From: Pseudomonadota bacterium
GTDB taxonomy: Bacteria > Pseudomonadota > Alphaproteobacteria > Rhizobiales > Tepidamorphaceae
Assembly: GCA_023435545.1 (NCBI GenBank)
Contig: JAEYRQ010000437.1
Location: 1-6,523, forward strand
DNA length: 6,523 bases
Direction: 5' to 3'
The notes below the pieces were generated by a model. The model was not told where the DNA came from and did no database searches. It saw only the letters and a program-made list of their open reading frames with translations. A program made the translations under genes and the position numbers. Below are positions 1 to 6,337 of this stretch, one piece after another; the first letter of the stretch is position 1; every line of letters begins with the position of its first letter.

Positions 1-11
1 TGCCGGCCGTC

Positions 12-29
12 GCGGCGCTCTAGCGCCGC
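12..29. repeat. Short GC-rich inverted repeat at the window edge
   Basis: GCGGCGCT (12-19) and AGCGCCGC (22-29) are exact reverse complements around a 2-bp centre. As RNA this gives a 7-bp stem with a TCTA loop. There is no T-run after it, so it is not a typical intrinsic terminator on the + strand. A TAG at 21-23 could end an upstream + strand gene (last residues PAVAAL), but too little sequence is visible to support that gene. Confidence 0.3.
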
Positions 30-33
30 CCAC

Positions 34-75
34 TTGCCCGACTTTCCAATCCGGCGCATCCTGACTGGTATGATG
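34..75 (+). promoter_or_regulatory. Possible promoter giving a leaderless gntR transcript
   Basis: CTTGCC at 33-38 resembles the alphaproteobacterial -35 element CTTGAC (5 of 6). Counting TTGCCC as 34-39, a 17-bp spacer leads to CATCCT at 57-62, a weak -10 keeping the A, T and final T of TATAAT. Transcription would then start close to 69-70, at the ATG of the regulator gene. No Shine-Dalgarno sequence lies before the ATGs at 70 and 73, which fits a leaderless mRNA. The -10 match is poor, so this is tentative. Confidence 0.25.
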
Positions 76-795
76 ACTAAGGAGGCACCAAAGCGGCGGC
101 GCAAGCTGTCCGACCAGGTGCAGGAACGCCTGCTGGAGCTGATCCAGTCGAGCGCGATGGCGCCCGGCGACGAACTGCCGTCGGAGCGCGAACTGATGCA
201 GGCGTTCAACGTCGGGCGACCGGCGGTGCGCGAGGCGATGCAGAGCCTGCAGAGCCGCGGCCTCTTGGAAATTCGCCACGGCGGGCGGGCGCGCATCGCC
301 GAGCCGTCGATCGGGCGGATGGTCGAGCAGATGGGTGAGACGATGCGCCATCTCCTCACCCACTCGCCGGCGACTCTGGAGCATCTCAAGGAGGCGCGGG
401 CGACCTTCGAACTGGAGATGGTGCGGCTTGCCGCCCGGCGGCGATCGGAAGCGGATCTGGCCCGACTTGGGCGCATTCTCGAGTCTGCGGAAGCGGCCCG
501 CGCCGACCCGCCGCGCTTCATCGAATATGACGGTCTGCTGCATCGCGAAATCGCGGCGATGAGCGGCAATCCGATCTTCGCCGCCCTGTCGGAGGCGCTG
601 TTCGGATGGCTGTCGCATTTCCATGTGGACATGGTGCGGGTGCCCGGCGCTGAACAACTGACCCTCGATGAGCACCGTCAGATCGTCGGGGCGATCGCCG
701 CGCGTGATCCCGAGAAGGCCGCGCGGGCGATGCTTGACCATCTGAACCGCGCCAACGCCCTGTATCAGCGCGCCTTTCTCGAGGTGCGCGGGTAG
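70..795 (+). CDS. GntR family transcriptional regulator, FCD (FadR/NanR-like) type
   Basis: This is a DNA-binding repressor or activator, probably controlling the downstream aldolase-dehydrogenase-ABC operon. From ATG-70 it is 241 aa, the normal length for the family. An N-terminal winged helix-turn-helix spans about residues 14-76, with the GntR signature PSERELMQAFNVGRPAVREA. It is followed by a helical FCD ligand-binding domain. Candidate metal ligands are D154 and H158 (YDGLLH), H202 (DEHRQI) and H224 (LDHLN), the pattern seen in zinc-binding FCD proteins. VGRPAVREA, the GGRARIAEPS wing and SGNPIF closely resemble E. coli NanR as I recall it. The start is uncertain. TTG-34 would add 12 residues that fit no family feature, and ATG-73 is equally possible. 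None has a good upstream ribosome-binding site. It is the first gene, in the same direction as the operon and 112 bp before it. The effector is unknown; NanR-like sequence does not prove sialic acid sensing. Confidence 0.9.
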   Translation: MMTKEAPKRRRKLSDQVQERLLELIQSSAMAPGDELPSERELMQAFNVGRPAVREAMQSLQSRGLLEIRHGGRARIAEPSIGRMVEQMGETMRHLLTHSPATLEHLKEARATFELEMVRLAARRRSEADLARLGRILESAEAARADPPRFIEYDGLLHREIAAMSGNPIFAALSEALFGWLSHFHVDMVRVPGAEQLTLDEHRQIVGAIAARDPEKAARAMLDHLNRANALYQRAFLEVRG

Positions 796-818
796 CTCCG
801 CACCGCTACGGGCTATCC

Positions 819-845
819 TTGCGGCACAGGGTATGGTGGTATAAT
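819..845 (+). promoter_or_regulatory. Putative promoter of the aldolase operon
   Basis: TATAAT at 840-845 matches the sigma-70 -10 consensus exactly and stands out in this GC-rich sequence. The best upstream partner is TTGCGG at 819-824, which keeps the TTG, but the spacer is only 15 bp. A weak -35 with short spacing suggests activation or tight control. Transcription would begin near 852, giving a leader of about 55 nt before the aldolase ATG at 908. Confidence 0.55.
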
Positions 846-866
846 CTGATCATAATAACGTATACG
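830..866. promoter_or_regulatory. Putative operator for the adjacent GntR/FCD regulator
   Basis: Two tandem 8-bp units, GGTATGGT (830-837) and GGTATAAT (838-845), overlap the -10 box. Downstream lies the perfect palindrome CGTATACG (859-866). E. coli NanR is known to bind GGTATA direct repeats, and the FadR subfamily consensus has the form GTM-N(0-1)-KAC, which GTATAC at 860-865 satisfies. A further palindrome, TGATCA, sits at 847-852. The sites cover the -10 and the predicted transcription start, where a bound protein would block initiation. Which element is the true operator cannot be decided from sequence alone. Confidence 0.45.
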
Positions 867-886
867 CCCCGGCCCGATCCGGGGCG
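865..886 (+). other. GC-rich hairpin in the 5' leader of the aldolase mRNA
   Basis: CGCCCCGG (865-872) pairs perfectly with CCGGGGCG (879-886) across a 6-nt loop. It lies between the predicted transcription start and the Shine-Dalgarno sequence at 892-898. No U-run follows, so it is not a terminator. It could protect the mRNA 5' end. It also argues against the upstream ATG at 887, which would sit directly against the stem with no free ribosome-binding site. Confidence 0.5.
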
Positions 887-907
887 ATGTCGAGGGAGAC
901 GCCGGGA

Positions 908-1924
908 ATGCCGTTCGAAACGATGCGGGAGATGGCCCGCACGCGGTCGCTGAAGGTCGGCCATTTCGTCGTGGAGTTCGCCACGCCCGGTATCGGCTAT
1001 GTGCTGAAGAACGCCGGCTGCGACTTCGTGCTGTTCGACACCGAGCACTCCGGCTTCCACACCGAGACGATCAAGACGGCGCTGCGCTTCTTCGAGGCGG
1101 CGCGGGTTCCGGCGATCGTCCGGGTCCCTTCGAAGGAGTACCACCACATCGCCCGCGCGCTCGACATGGGCGCCGAGGGGCTGATGGTGCCGATGGTCAA
1201 CGACGCCGCCGAGTGCCGGGCCATCCTCGACTGCATGAAATATACGCCGAAGGGCAAGCGTGGCGTCGCCCTTTCGGTGGCGCATGATCGCTATACGGGC
1301 GGGGCGGTGATGGAGAAGCTCGCCGCAGCGAACGACCGCACGGTGCTGTTCGCGCAGATCGAGACGGCGGAGGGTGTCGAGAACGTCGAGGAGATCGCCG
1401 CGACCGACGGGGTGGATTGCGTCTGGGTCGGGCACTTCGATCTGTCCTGTTCGCTCGGGATCCCCGGCCACTTCGACCATCCGAAATTCAAGGATGCGAT
1501 CGCCAGGACGATCGCTGCGGGCCGCAAGCACGGCAAGGCCGTCGGCCGCCTCGTGCCCGACACCGGAACCGGCATCTCGCTGTTCAAGGAAGGCTTCGAC
1601 TTCGTCTGCTACTCCGGCGACGTCTGGGTGCTGCAGCAGGCGCTCACCGCAGCCGTGAACGAAATCCGCGAGGGCTGCGGCAAGGGCAAGGCCGGGGCCG
1701 CCGCGAAGGCGGCGCCCAAGTCGGCCGCGAAGGCCGCGAAGGCAGCGAAATCGGCGAAGCCCGCGCCCGCCAAGACCAAGACCGCGGCGAAAGCTGCATC
1801 CGCGGCGAAGACCGGTCCTGCGCAGAAATCCGTGAAGACCTCGGCGCCGGCCAAATCCGTCAAGGCGTCCGCCGCGCCGAAACGCAAGGGCGCCGGCAAG
1901 GGCGCGGCGAAGAAGCGCGGGTGA
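908..1924 (+). CDS. HpcH/HpaI family class II aldolase with a Lys/Ala-rich C-terminal tail
   Basis: The predicted reaction is metal-dependent retro-aldol cleavage of a 4-hydroxy-2-oxo acid or 2-keto-3-deoxy sugar acid to pyruvate (or a related 2-oxo acid) plus an aldehyde, in the cytoplasm. Residues 1-256 form the complete (beta/alpha)8 domain. By comparison with HpaI the key residues are H47 (DTEH), R72 (IVRV), E152 (QIET) and D178 (GHFDLS), the last two being metal ligands. HpaI usually has GPxDLS, so GHFDLS is a subfamily variation. Residues 257-338 are an added 82-residue basic tail with 21 Lys, 30 Ala, two Arg and no acidic residue, like bacterial histone H1-like tails. ATG-908 is preferred to ATG-887 because GAGGGAG (892-898) is well spaced for it, giving 338 aa. 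It is the first gene of the operon, 10 bp before the dehydrogenase. The exact substrate is unknown; 2,4-dihydroxyhept-2-ene-1,7-dioate and 2-keto-3-deoxy-rhamnonate type substrates are both family possibilities. Confidence 0.88.
   Translation: MPFETMREMARTRSLKVGHFVVEFATPGIGYVLKNAGCDFVLFDTEHSGFHTETIKTALRFFEAARVPAIVRVPSKEYHHIARALDMGAEGLMVPMVNDAAECRAILDCMKYTPKGKRGVALSVAHDRYTGGAVMEKLAAANDRTVLFAQIETAEGVENVEEIAATDGVDCVWVGHFDLSCSLGIPGHFDHPKFKDAIARTIAAGRKHGKAVGRLVPDTGTGISLFKEGFDFVCYSGDVWVLQQALTAAVNEIREGCGKGKAGAAAKAAPKSAAKAAKAAKSAKPAPAKTKTAAKAASAAKTGPAQKSVKTSAPAKSVKASAAPKRKGAGKGAAKKRG
1826..1879 (+). repeat. Tandem 27-bp repeat within the aldolase tail
   Basis: Two adjacent 27-bp units encode KSVKTSAPA and KSVKASAAP. 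Both begin AAATCCGT, followed by GAAG or CAAG. The wider tail (1676-1921) is also built from AAK-like codon blocks, mostly GCG/GCC and AAG. This points to growth of the tail by repeat slippage or duplication. Confidence 0.7.
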
Positions 1925-1934
1925 GGGGGGCGCG

Positions 1935-2981
1935 ATGGAACCCTTCCGCGTCGCTCTGTCGGGAGATTTCCGGAAAGCTGACGGCAGCCCGACCTATCCG
2001 AGCTTCGACCTGACGCCGCTGACCTTCCATCCCGGCATCGAGACGGTCTGGGTCGATCCGGTCGACGGCATCATCCCGGCGGCAGGGCTTGAGGGCTGCC
2101 ACGCACTGATCCTGCTGATGCCGCGATTCGCGCGCCAGTCGGTGCCGGAGGGGAACACGCTCGCGGTCGTCGCCCGCTTCGGCGTCGGCTACGACAATGT
2201 CGATCTCGCCGCCTGCGACGACAACGGCATCGCCGCGGTGATCACGCCGGACGGCGTCCGGCGTCCGGTCGCGGTCTCGGTCATCACCTACATCCTCGCC
2301 CTGTCGCAGAAGCTGATGGTCAAGGACCGGATCTGCCGGGAAGGGCCGGACGGCTGGGCGAAGCGCTCCGACCACATGGGCGAGGGGCTTGTCGGCAAGA
2401 CGCTCGGCCAGCTCGGCCTCGGCAATATCGGTGCGGAAGTCTGCCGGCTGGCGAAGCCGTTCGACCTGAAGCTGATCGCGCATGACCCATACGCCAATGA
2501 GACGCTGGCACGCGAGCTGGGGGTCGAACTCGTCTCCGAGGAAGAGGTGTTCCGGCGCTCGGACTTTCTGTCCGTCTCAATTCCGCTGTCGGAGGCAACC
2601 CGCGGCTTCGTCAACGAGGTCCGGCTGAAGCTGATGAACCCGACCGCCTACCTGATCAACACCGCGCGCGGCCCCGTCGTCGACCAGAAGGCGCTCTACC
2701 GGGCGCTCACCGACGGCACGATCGCCGGCGCTGGCCTCGACGTGTTCGAGATCGAGCCGGCCCCCGCCGACGAGCCGATCCTGAAGCTCGACAACGTCAT
2801 CGTCACACCGCACTCGCTGTGCTGGACTGACGAGTGTTTCGCCGGAAACGGCGCCGCAGACGTCGCGGCCGTGCTGGCGGTGATGAAGGGCGAGACGCCG
2901 CGCGGCATTGTCAACCGAGGCGTCGTCGACACCCCCACCTGGAAGGACCGGCTCGCCGACTTCGGGAGGCGCTTCGGATAG
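1935..2981 (+). CDS. D-isomer-specific 2-hydroxyacid dehydrogenase (NAD-dependent)
   Basis: This enzyme interconverts a D-2-hydroxy acid and its 2-oxo acid. It has 348 aa, normal for the family. The split catalytic domain (about 1-120 and 300-348) flanks a Rossmann domain with GLGNIG at 161-166. D184 at the end of the second strand (LIAHDPY) suggests NAD rather than NADP. The catalytic triad is visible as R245 (NTARG), E274 (FEIEP) and H293 (TPHS). The motif RFGVGYDNVD at 81-90 is also typical. HSLCWTDE after the catalytic His differs from the common HIGG form, and VRRPVAV at 108-114 replaces the more usual AVAE-like segment, so substrate choice probably differs from phosphoglycerate or glyoxylate enzymes. 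The ATG follows a purine-rich GAGGGGGG (1923-1930) that overlaps the aldolase stop codon, indicating translational coupling. With the aldolase it probably supplies or consumes a shared 2-oxo acid. The exact substrate is not assignable. Confidence 0.9.
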   Translation: MEPFRVALSGDFRKADGSPTYPSFDLTPLTFHPGIETVWVDPVDGIIPAAGLEGCHALILLMPRFARQSVPEGNTLAVVARFGVGYDNVDLAACDDNGIAAVITPDGVRRPVAVSVITYILALSQKLMVKDRICREGPDGWAKRSDHMGEGLVGKTLGQLGLGNIGAEVCRLAKPFDLKLIAHDPYANETLARELGVELVSEEEVFRRSDFLSVSIPLSEATRGFVNEVRLKLMNPTAYLINTARGPVVDQKALYRALTDGTIAGAGLDVFEIEPAPADEPILKLDNVIVTPHSLCWTDECFAGNGAADVAAVLAVMKGETPRGIVNRGVVDTPTWKDRLADFGRRFG

Positions 2982-3008
2982 CCACGGGTCTTGAAGTCTC
3001 GAAAACGA

Positions 3009-3030
3009 CCGGACCGCGATGCACGGCCGG
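3009..3030 (+). other. Small hairpin before the binding-protein gene
   Basis: CCGG (3009-3012) pairs with CCGG (3027-3030). Inside it, with A3013 bulged, CCG (3014-3016) pairs with CGG (3024-3026), leaving a 7-nt loop. It lies in the 70-bp gap after the dehydrogenase and just upstream of the GGGAGG ribosome-binding site at 3038-3043. It may be an mRNA processing or protection element. There is no T-run and no convincing promoter in this gap. Confidence 0.3.
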
Positions 3031-3051
3031 AACAAACGGGAGGATCGACTT

Positions 3052-4497
3052 ATGGACAGACGCAAATTCCTCGTATCGGCCTCTGCGCTCGCCGGCGTAT
3101 CGGCGTTCGGCCTGCCGAGAAGGGCCAATGCGGAAGCGGCAAAGACGGCGGTCGAGGCCGCCAAGCAATATGCCGGAACCGAGATCAGCATCGTCTGGGA
3201 GGCGGGACTTCAGTCGCTTGACCCGCTGAACTTCTCCGGTCCGCTCTGGGAAAAGGAGACCGGCATCAAGGTGAAGGTCATCGAGGTGCCGGTGGCCGAG
3301 ATGTTCACCAAGATCCTGCAGGAGCACAGGGCCGGGACAGGCGCATACGACGCGCTCAACGTCATCCCGTCCTGGATGCCGGACCTGGTGCGCGCCGGCG
3401 CGCTCGAGGATCTCGACCCCTACGTCGACAAGTACGGCTACCGCGACGAACTCCAGTCGATCGCGCCGGTCTATCGCGACAACCAGATGATGGTCGACGG
3501 CAAGATCTACGGGTTCCCCGACGACGGCGACGTGCTGATCCTCTACTACCGCAAGGACATCCTCGGCGATCCGGCGATCCAGGCGGCCTACAAGGAGAAG
3601 TACGGCACCGACCTGCCGATGCCGCCGAAGACCTGGGAGGAGTTCGGCCAGGTCGGATCGCTGATCACCGAGGTGACCGGCGGCAAGCCCTACGGAGCCG
3701 CCTTCTTCCGCGAGTCGGCCTACGGCAACTTCATGTTCCAGGAGCGCTTCCGCGCCGAGGGCGGCAAGTTCTTCGACGAAGAGACGATGAAGGCGACGAT
3801 CAACACGCCGGAAGGCGTCAAGGTCCTCAATGACTGGCTGGCAGAAAACAAGTGGATGCCGCCGGGCGTGGAGACCTGGGGCTTCGTCGAGAATCTCGCT
3901 GCATTCCTGCAGGGCGATACGGCCATGACGATCTCCTGGCCTCCGTATGGCCGCTGGGCGGCGGGATATGGCACCGACGAGGAGGCGCTCTCCTGGGTGC
4001 CGAAGTCGCAGGTGGCAGGCAAGGTCGGCTACGCGCTTACGCCCGGCGGGCATCCGCAGCTAGCCGCGGGCTTCGCGCTGTCGATCTCCTCGTCGTCGCG
4101 CCAGAAAGATCCGGCCTATCTGTTCATCCAGTGGCTGAATTCAGCCGAGATCAGCATGCAGCGGGTGCAGCTTCCCTACGCACTGCGCGATCCGTTCCGC
4201 GACAACCACTTCGCTTCCGAGGAATACAAGGCACTGTGGCCGGAGGCGGGCGAGTATCTCGCGGCGCTGGAGGCCGGCGCTGTCAGCGGCCTGCTCGATC
4301 TCTCGGTGATCCAGACCGACCGCTACGAGGAAGGCCTCAGGCAGGCGATCTCGCGGCTGTGGGGCGGCGATGATCCGCAGACGATTCTCAACGAAACCGC
4401 GGCTTCCTGGGACCAGATCACCGAGCGGATCGGTGTCGACAAGCAGCGCGAGGCCTACAAGGCCTGGGCCTCCAAGCCGAACGCATACCCGTCGTGA
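3052..4497 (+). CDS. ABC transporter extracellular substrate-binding protein (family 1, CUT1-type), Tat signal
   Basis: This is the periplasmic receptor that captures the solute and delivers it to the two permeases. It has 481 aa from ATG-3052, chosen because GGGAGG (3038-3043) lies 8 bp upstream and because this start puts the signal peptide at the N-terminus. An ATG at 3019 would add 11 unlikely residues and lacks such a site. The N-terminus MDRRKFLVSA has RRxFL, a Tat-type twin-arginine motif. A hydrophobic stretch (6-20) and an ANA cleavage site at 25-27 follow. The mature protein has the type-1 solute-binding layout: TEISIVWEAG opening strand, GKIYGFPDDGDVLILYYRKDI at about 150-170, TWEEF at 194-198 and FLQGDTAM at 285-292. 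These resemble carbohydrate or glycerol-phosphate binding proteins. The DDGD segment may line the pocket (inference). There is no lipobox, so it is soluble. The ligand cannot be told from sequence alone. Confidence 0.9.
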   Translation: MDRRKFLVSASALAGVSAFGLPRRANAEAAKTAVEAAKQYAGTEISIVWEAGLQSLDPLNFSGPLWEKETGIKVKVIEVPVAEMFTKILQEHRAGTGAYDALNVIPSWMPDLVRAGALEDLDPYVDKYGYRDELQSIAPVYRDNQMMVDGKIYGFPDDGDVLILYYRKDILGDPAIQAAYKEKYGTDLPMPPKTWEEFGQVGSLITEVTGGKPYGAAFFRESAYGNFMFQERFRAEGGKFFDEETMKATINTPEGVKVLNDWLAENKWMPPGVETWGFVENLAAFLQGDTAMTISWPPYGRWAAGYGTDEEALSWVPKSQVAGKVGYALTPGGHPQLAAGFALSISSSSRQKDPAYLFIQWLNSAEISMQRVQLPYALRDPFRDNHFASEEYKALWPEAGEYLAALEAGAVSGLLDLSVIQTDRYEEGLRQAISRLWGGDDPQTILNETAASWDQITERIGVDKQREAYKAWASKPNAYPS

Positions 4498-4509
4498 CCT
4501 CGGCGAACT

Positions 4510-4544
4510 CGGTTGGCCGCTCGCCTTGTGCGGGTGGCCGACCG
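4510..4544 (+). other. Strong intercistronic hairpin between binding-protein and permease genes
   Basis: A 15-bp stem pairs CGGTTGGCCGCTCGC (4510-4524) with GCGGGTGGCCGACCG (4530-4544) around the 5-nt loop CTTGT. Twelve pairs are Watson-Crick. Three are G-U wobbles (4514/4540, 4519/4535, 4521/4533) that are allowed only in + strand RNA, so the structure is directional. It is followed by CCTTTGTTG, not a proper U-tract. It sits 12 bp after the stop of the abundant-type binding protein and 48 bp before the permease start. The likely role is 3'-end stabilisation or partial termination that gives more binding protein than permease, as known for the malE-malF region. Confidence 0.65.
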
Positions 4545-4592
4545 CCTTTGTTGCGGAGTCGGACAGCAGGCAGGTGACCGGGTGACGACGCG

Positions 4593-5504
4593 ATGAGCGC
4601 TTCGGCAGTCGACAGCTCGGTCGGTGTGCGGACCAGCCGGTTCGCCGACCGCAACTTCAAGTACCTGATGATCACGCCGGCGGTGCTGGTGATCCTGCTG
4701 ATCGGGCTTTTCCCGGTCGTCTACACGCTGATCATCAGCATGCAGAACCTGACGATGATGGACGAGGACACCTCGTTCCACGGCTTGATCCACTATCGCG
4801 ACGTGCTCACCGACCTGCGCTTCTGGCAGGCGCTCGCGCATACGATGATCTTCGTGGCGGTGGCGCTGCCGCTGGAACTGATTCTGGGGCTGGCGCTCGC
4901 CTATCTGTTCCTGGAGCGGATGCCCGGACGCCAGATCTTCGTCGCGCTGCTGGTGCTGCCGGTGGTCACCTCGCCGATCATTGCGGGTGCCACGTGGCGG
5001 CTCCTGTTCGACAACCGGTTCGGGCCGATCAACCAAATGCTTGGCTGGATCGCGGGCGAGCCGGTGACGATCCTGTGGACGGTTGACCCCAACTTCGTCT
5101 ACCCGGCGATCTTGATCGCCGAGGTGTGGCAGTGGACGCCGTTCATGTTCCTGCTGCTGTTTGCCGCGCTCTCCAATGTCGACCAGAGCCAGCTCGAGGC
5201 CGCCGAACTCGACGGCGCCGGGTTCTGGCGGCAGTTCCGGCTGATCGTGCTGCCGGCAATCTGGCCGGTGATGGCGATCGCGGTGCTGATCCGGGGACTC
5301 GACCTGTTCCGGCTGTTCGATGTGGTCTGGGCGCTGACCCGCGGCGGGCCGGGAACGCGAACCGAGACCATCTCGATCTACGCCTACGTCAAGGGCTTCC
5401 AGCAGTTCGAGACGAGCTACACCGCCGCGATGGCTTTCATGGTGATCGTCATCCTGGCGGTGTCGGTGACGCTGGTGCTCAGGCGCATGGAGATCGACCG
5501 ATGA
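4593..5504 (+). CDS. ABC transporter permease, MalF/UgpA-like (CUT1 subunit 1)
   Basis: This inner-membrane subunit forms half of the translocation channel. It has 303 aa, usual for UgpA-type permeases. Six hydrophobic segments are visible at about 25-50, 84-108, 116-137, 172-193, 222-243 and 278-297. The cytoplasmic EAA loop is complete at 202-221 (EAAELDGAGFWRQFRLIVLP) and contacts the ATPase. GGPGTRTETI at 251-260 is typical of the MalF/UgpA branch. The N-terminal 20 residues are polar and precede the first membrane helix. ATG-4593 has only a weak purine stretch upstream (GGGTGA, 4580-4585), so translation may be modest, fitting the hairpin upstream. The last codons overlap the next gene by 4 bp (ATGA), so the two permeases are probably translated in a coupled, near 1:1 ratio. 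Confidence 0.93.
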   Translation: MSASAVDSSVGVRTSRFADRNFKYLMITPAVLVILLIGLFPVVYTLIISMQNLTMMDEDTSFHGLIHYRDVLTDLRFWQALAHTMIFVAVALPLELILGLALAYLFLERMPGRQIFVALLVLPVVTSPIIAGATWRLLFDNRFGPINQMLGWIAGEPVTILWTVDPNFVYPAILIAEVWQWTPFMFLLLFAALSNVDQSQLEAAELDGAGFWRQFRLIVLPAIWPVMAIAVLIRGLDLFRLFDVVWALTRGGPGTRTETISIYAYVKGFQQFETSYTAAMAFMVIVILAVSVTLVLRRMEIDR

Positions 5505-6328
5505 TCAGGGCCGACAGAGGGGGAGGTCTGGCGCTGCGCTACGTGGTAGCGATCGCCGTCACCATCGTCTTCCTGTTCCCGGTCTACTGGCTGGCAATCA
5601 TCTCCTTCAAGACGCCAGACGAGATCTTCGCCTATCCGCCGGTCTGGTGGCCGGAGGCGATCCAGTGGGCGAATTACGCGGTGCTGTTCAAGGACGGCGA
5701 CGCGGTGACGGTCTGGAACAGCCTGGTCATCGCGTCGGTCTCCACCATTTGCGCGATGATCCTCGGCACCATGTGCGCCTATTCGATCGCGCGGTTCAGA
5801 ACCGGCGGCAACCTGTTCTCCGACTGGGTGCTGTCGAACCGGATGATCCCGCCGATCGTCATCGTGTTCCCGGTGTTCCTGCTCTACGTGCGGCTCGGCT
5901 GGGTCGACACCTATGTCGGGCTGATCGTGCTCTACACCGCCTTCAACCTGCCCTACGTGATCTGGATGATGCGGGGCTACATCCAGGACATCCCACTGGA
6001 GCTCGAGGAATCGGCGCTGGTCGACGGCTGCACGCGCTGGCAGGTGTTCCGCAAGGTGGTCTGGCCGATGGCGCGCGGCGGGCTGTTCGCCACCGCCGTA
6101 TTCACCTTCGTCTTCGCCTGGAACGAGTTCATCTTCGCGCTGGTGCTGCCGCGGTCGAACGTGACGACCTTTCCGGTGCAGGTCACCCATTACTTCGGCG
6201 GCCAGTCGAACTTCTGGGCGAAGATCGCCGCTATGAGCATGCTGGGCACGGTCCCGATCTTCATTGCGGTGGCGCTCCTGCAGCGCTTCCTGGTGCGCGG
6301 CATCTCGCTCGGTGCGGTCAAGGGATAA
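5501..6328 (+). CDS. ABC transporter permease, MalG/UgpE-like (CUT1 subunit 2)
   Basis: This is the second channel subunit and partner of the preceding permease. It has 275 aa from ATG-5501, which forms the ATGA overlap with the previous stop. Upstream in-frame sequence is only a read-through of the other permease in a second frame. Hydrophobic segments lie at about 11-35, 72-96, 113-131, 138-158, 192-215 and 246-264. The EAA loop is at 170-189 (ESALVDGCTRWQVFRKVVWP), slightly degenerate, with Ser and Cys where Ala is usual. WNSL at 72-75, YSIARFR at 94-100, FNLPYVIWMM at 148-157 and FAWNEFIFALVL at 205-216 are recurring MalG/UgpE-branch motifs. The ATPase gene starts 9 bp after its stop. Confidence 0.93.
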   Translation: MIRADRGGGLALRYVVAIAVTIVFLFPVYWLAIISFKTPDEIFAYPPVWWPEAIQWANYAVLFKDGDAVTVWNSLVIASVSTICAMILGTMCAYSIARFRTGGNLFSDWVLSNRMIPPIVIVFPVFLLYVRLGWVDTYVGLIVLYTAFNLPYVIWMMRGYIQDIPLELEESALVDGCTRWQVFRKVVWPMARGGLFATAVFTFVFAWNEFIFALVLPRSNVTTFPVQVTHYFGGQSNFWAKIAAMSMLGTVPIFIAVALLQRFLVRGISLGAVKG

Positions 6329-6337
6329 GGGGCAACG

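Noticed and set aside
78..108. CTG at 106 as the regulator start served by the TAAGGAGG at 78-85
   Set aside because: The distance is about 20 nt and CTG starts are rare; the ATG at 70/73 gives a normal family length.
792..824. Weak inverted repeats (GTAGC/GCTAC and CCGCA/TGCGG) after the regulator stop as a terminator
   Set aside because: The stems are only 5 bp with long loops or bulges and no T-run follows.
806..1531. Minus-strand open frame over the promoter region and aldolase
   Set aside because: Its composition is typical of a shadow frame, it has no recognisable motif, and it runs through the promoter and hairpin signals of the + strand.
2991..3019. TTGAAG as a -35 box for a separate promoter of the binding-protein gene
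   Set aside because: No acceptable -10 box occurs 16-18 bp downstream; 3014-3019 reads CCGCGA.
2911..4053. Long open frame on the minus strand (380 codons) opposite the binding-protein gene
   Set aside because: It is antisense to a clearly recognised gene, its translation is rich in Arg, His and Asp with no domain pattern, and it reflects the high-GC third positions of the + strand gene.
5126..5500. In-frame upstream extension of the second permease
   Set aside because: It overlaps the first permease in another frame, encodes Arg/Ala/Gly-rich sequence without membrane helices, and the ATGA overlap at 5501 gives the natural start.
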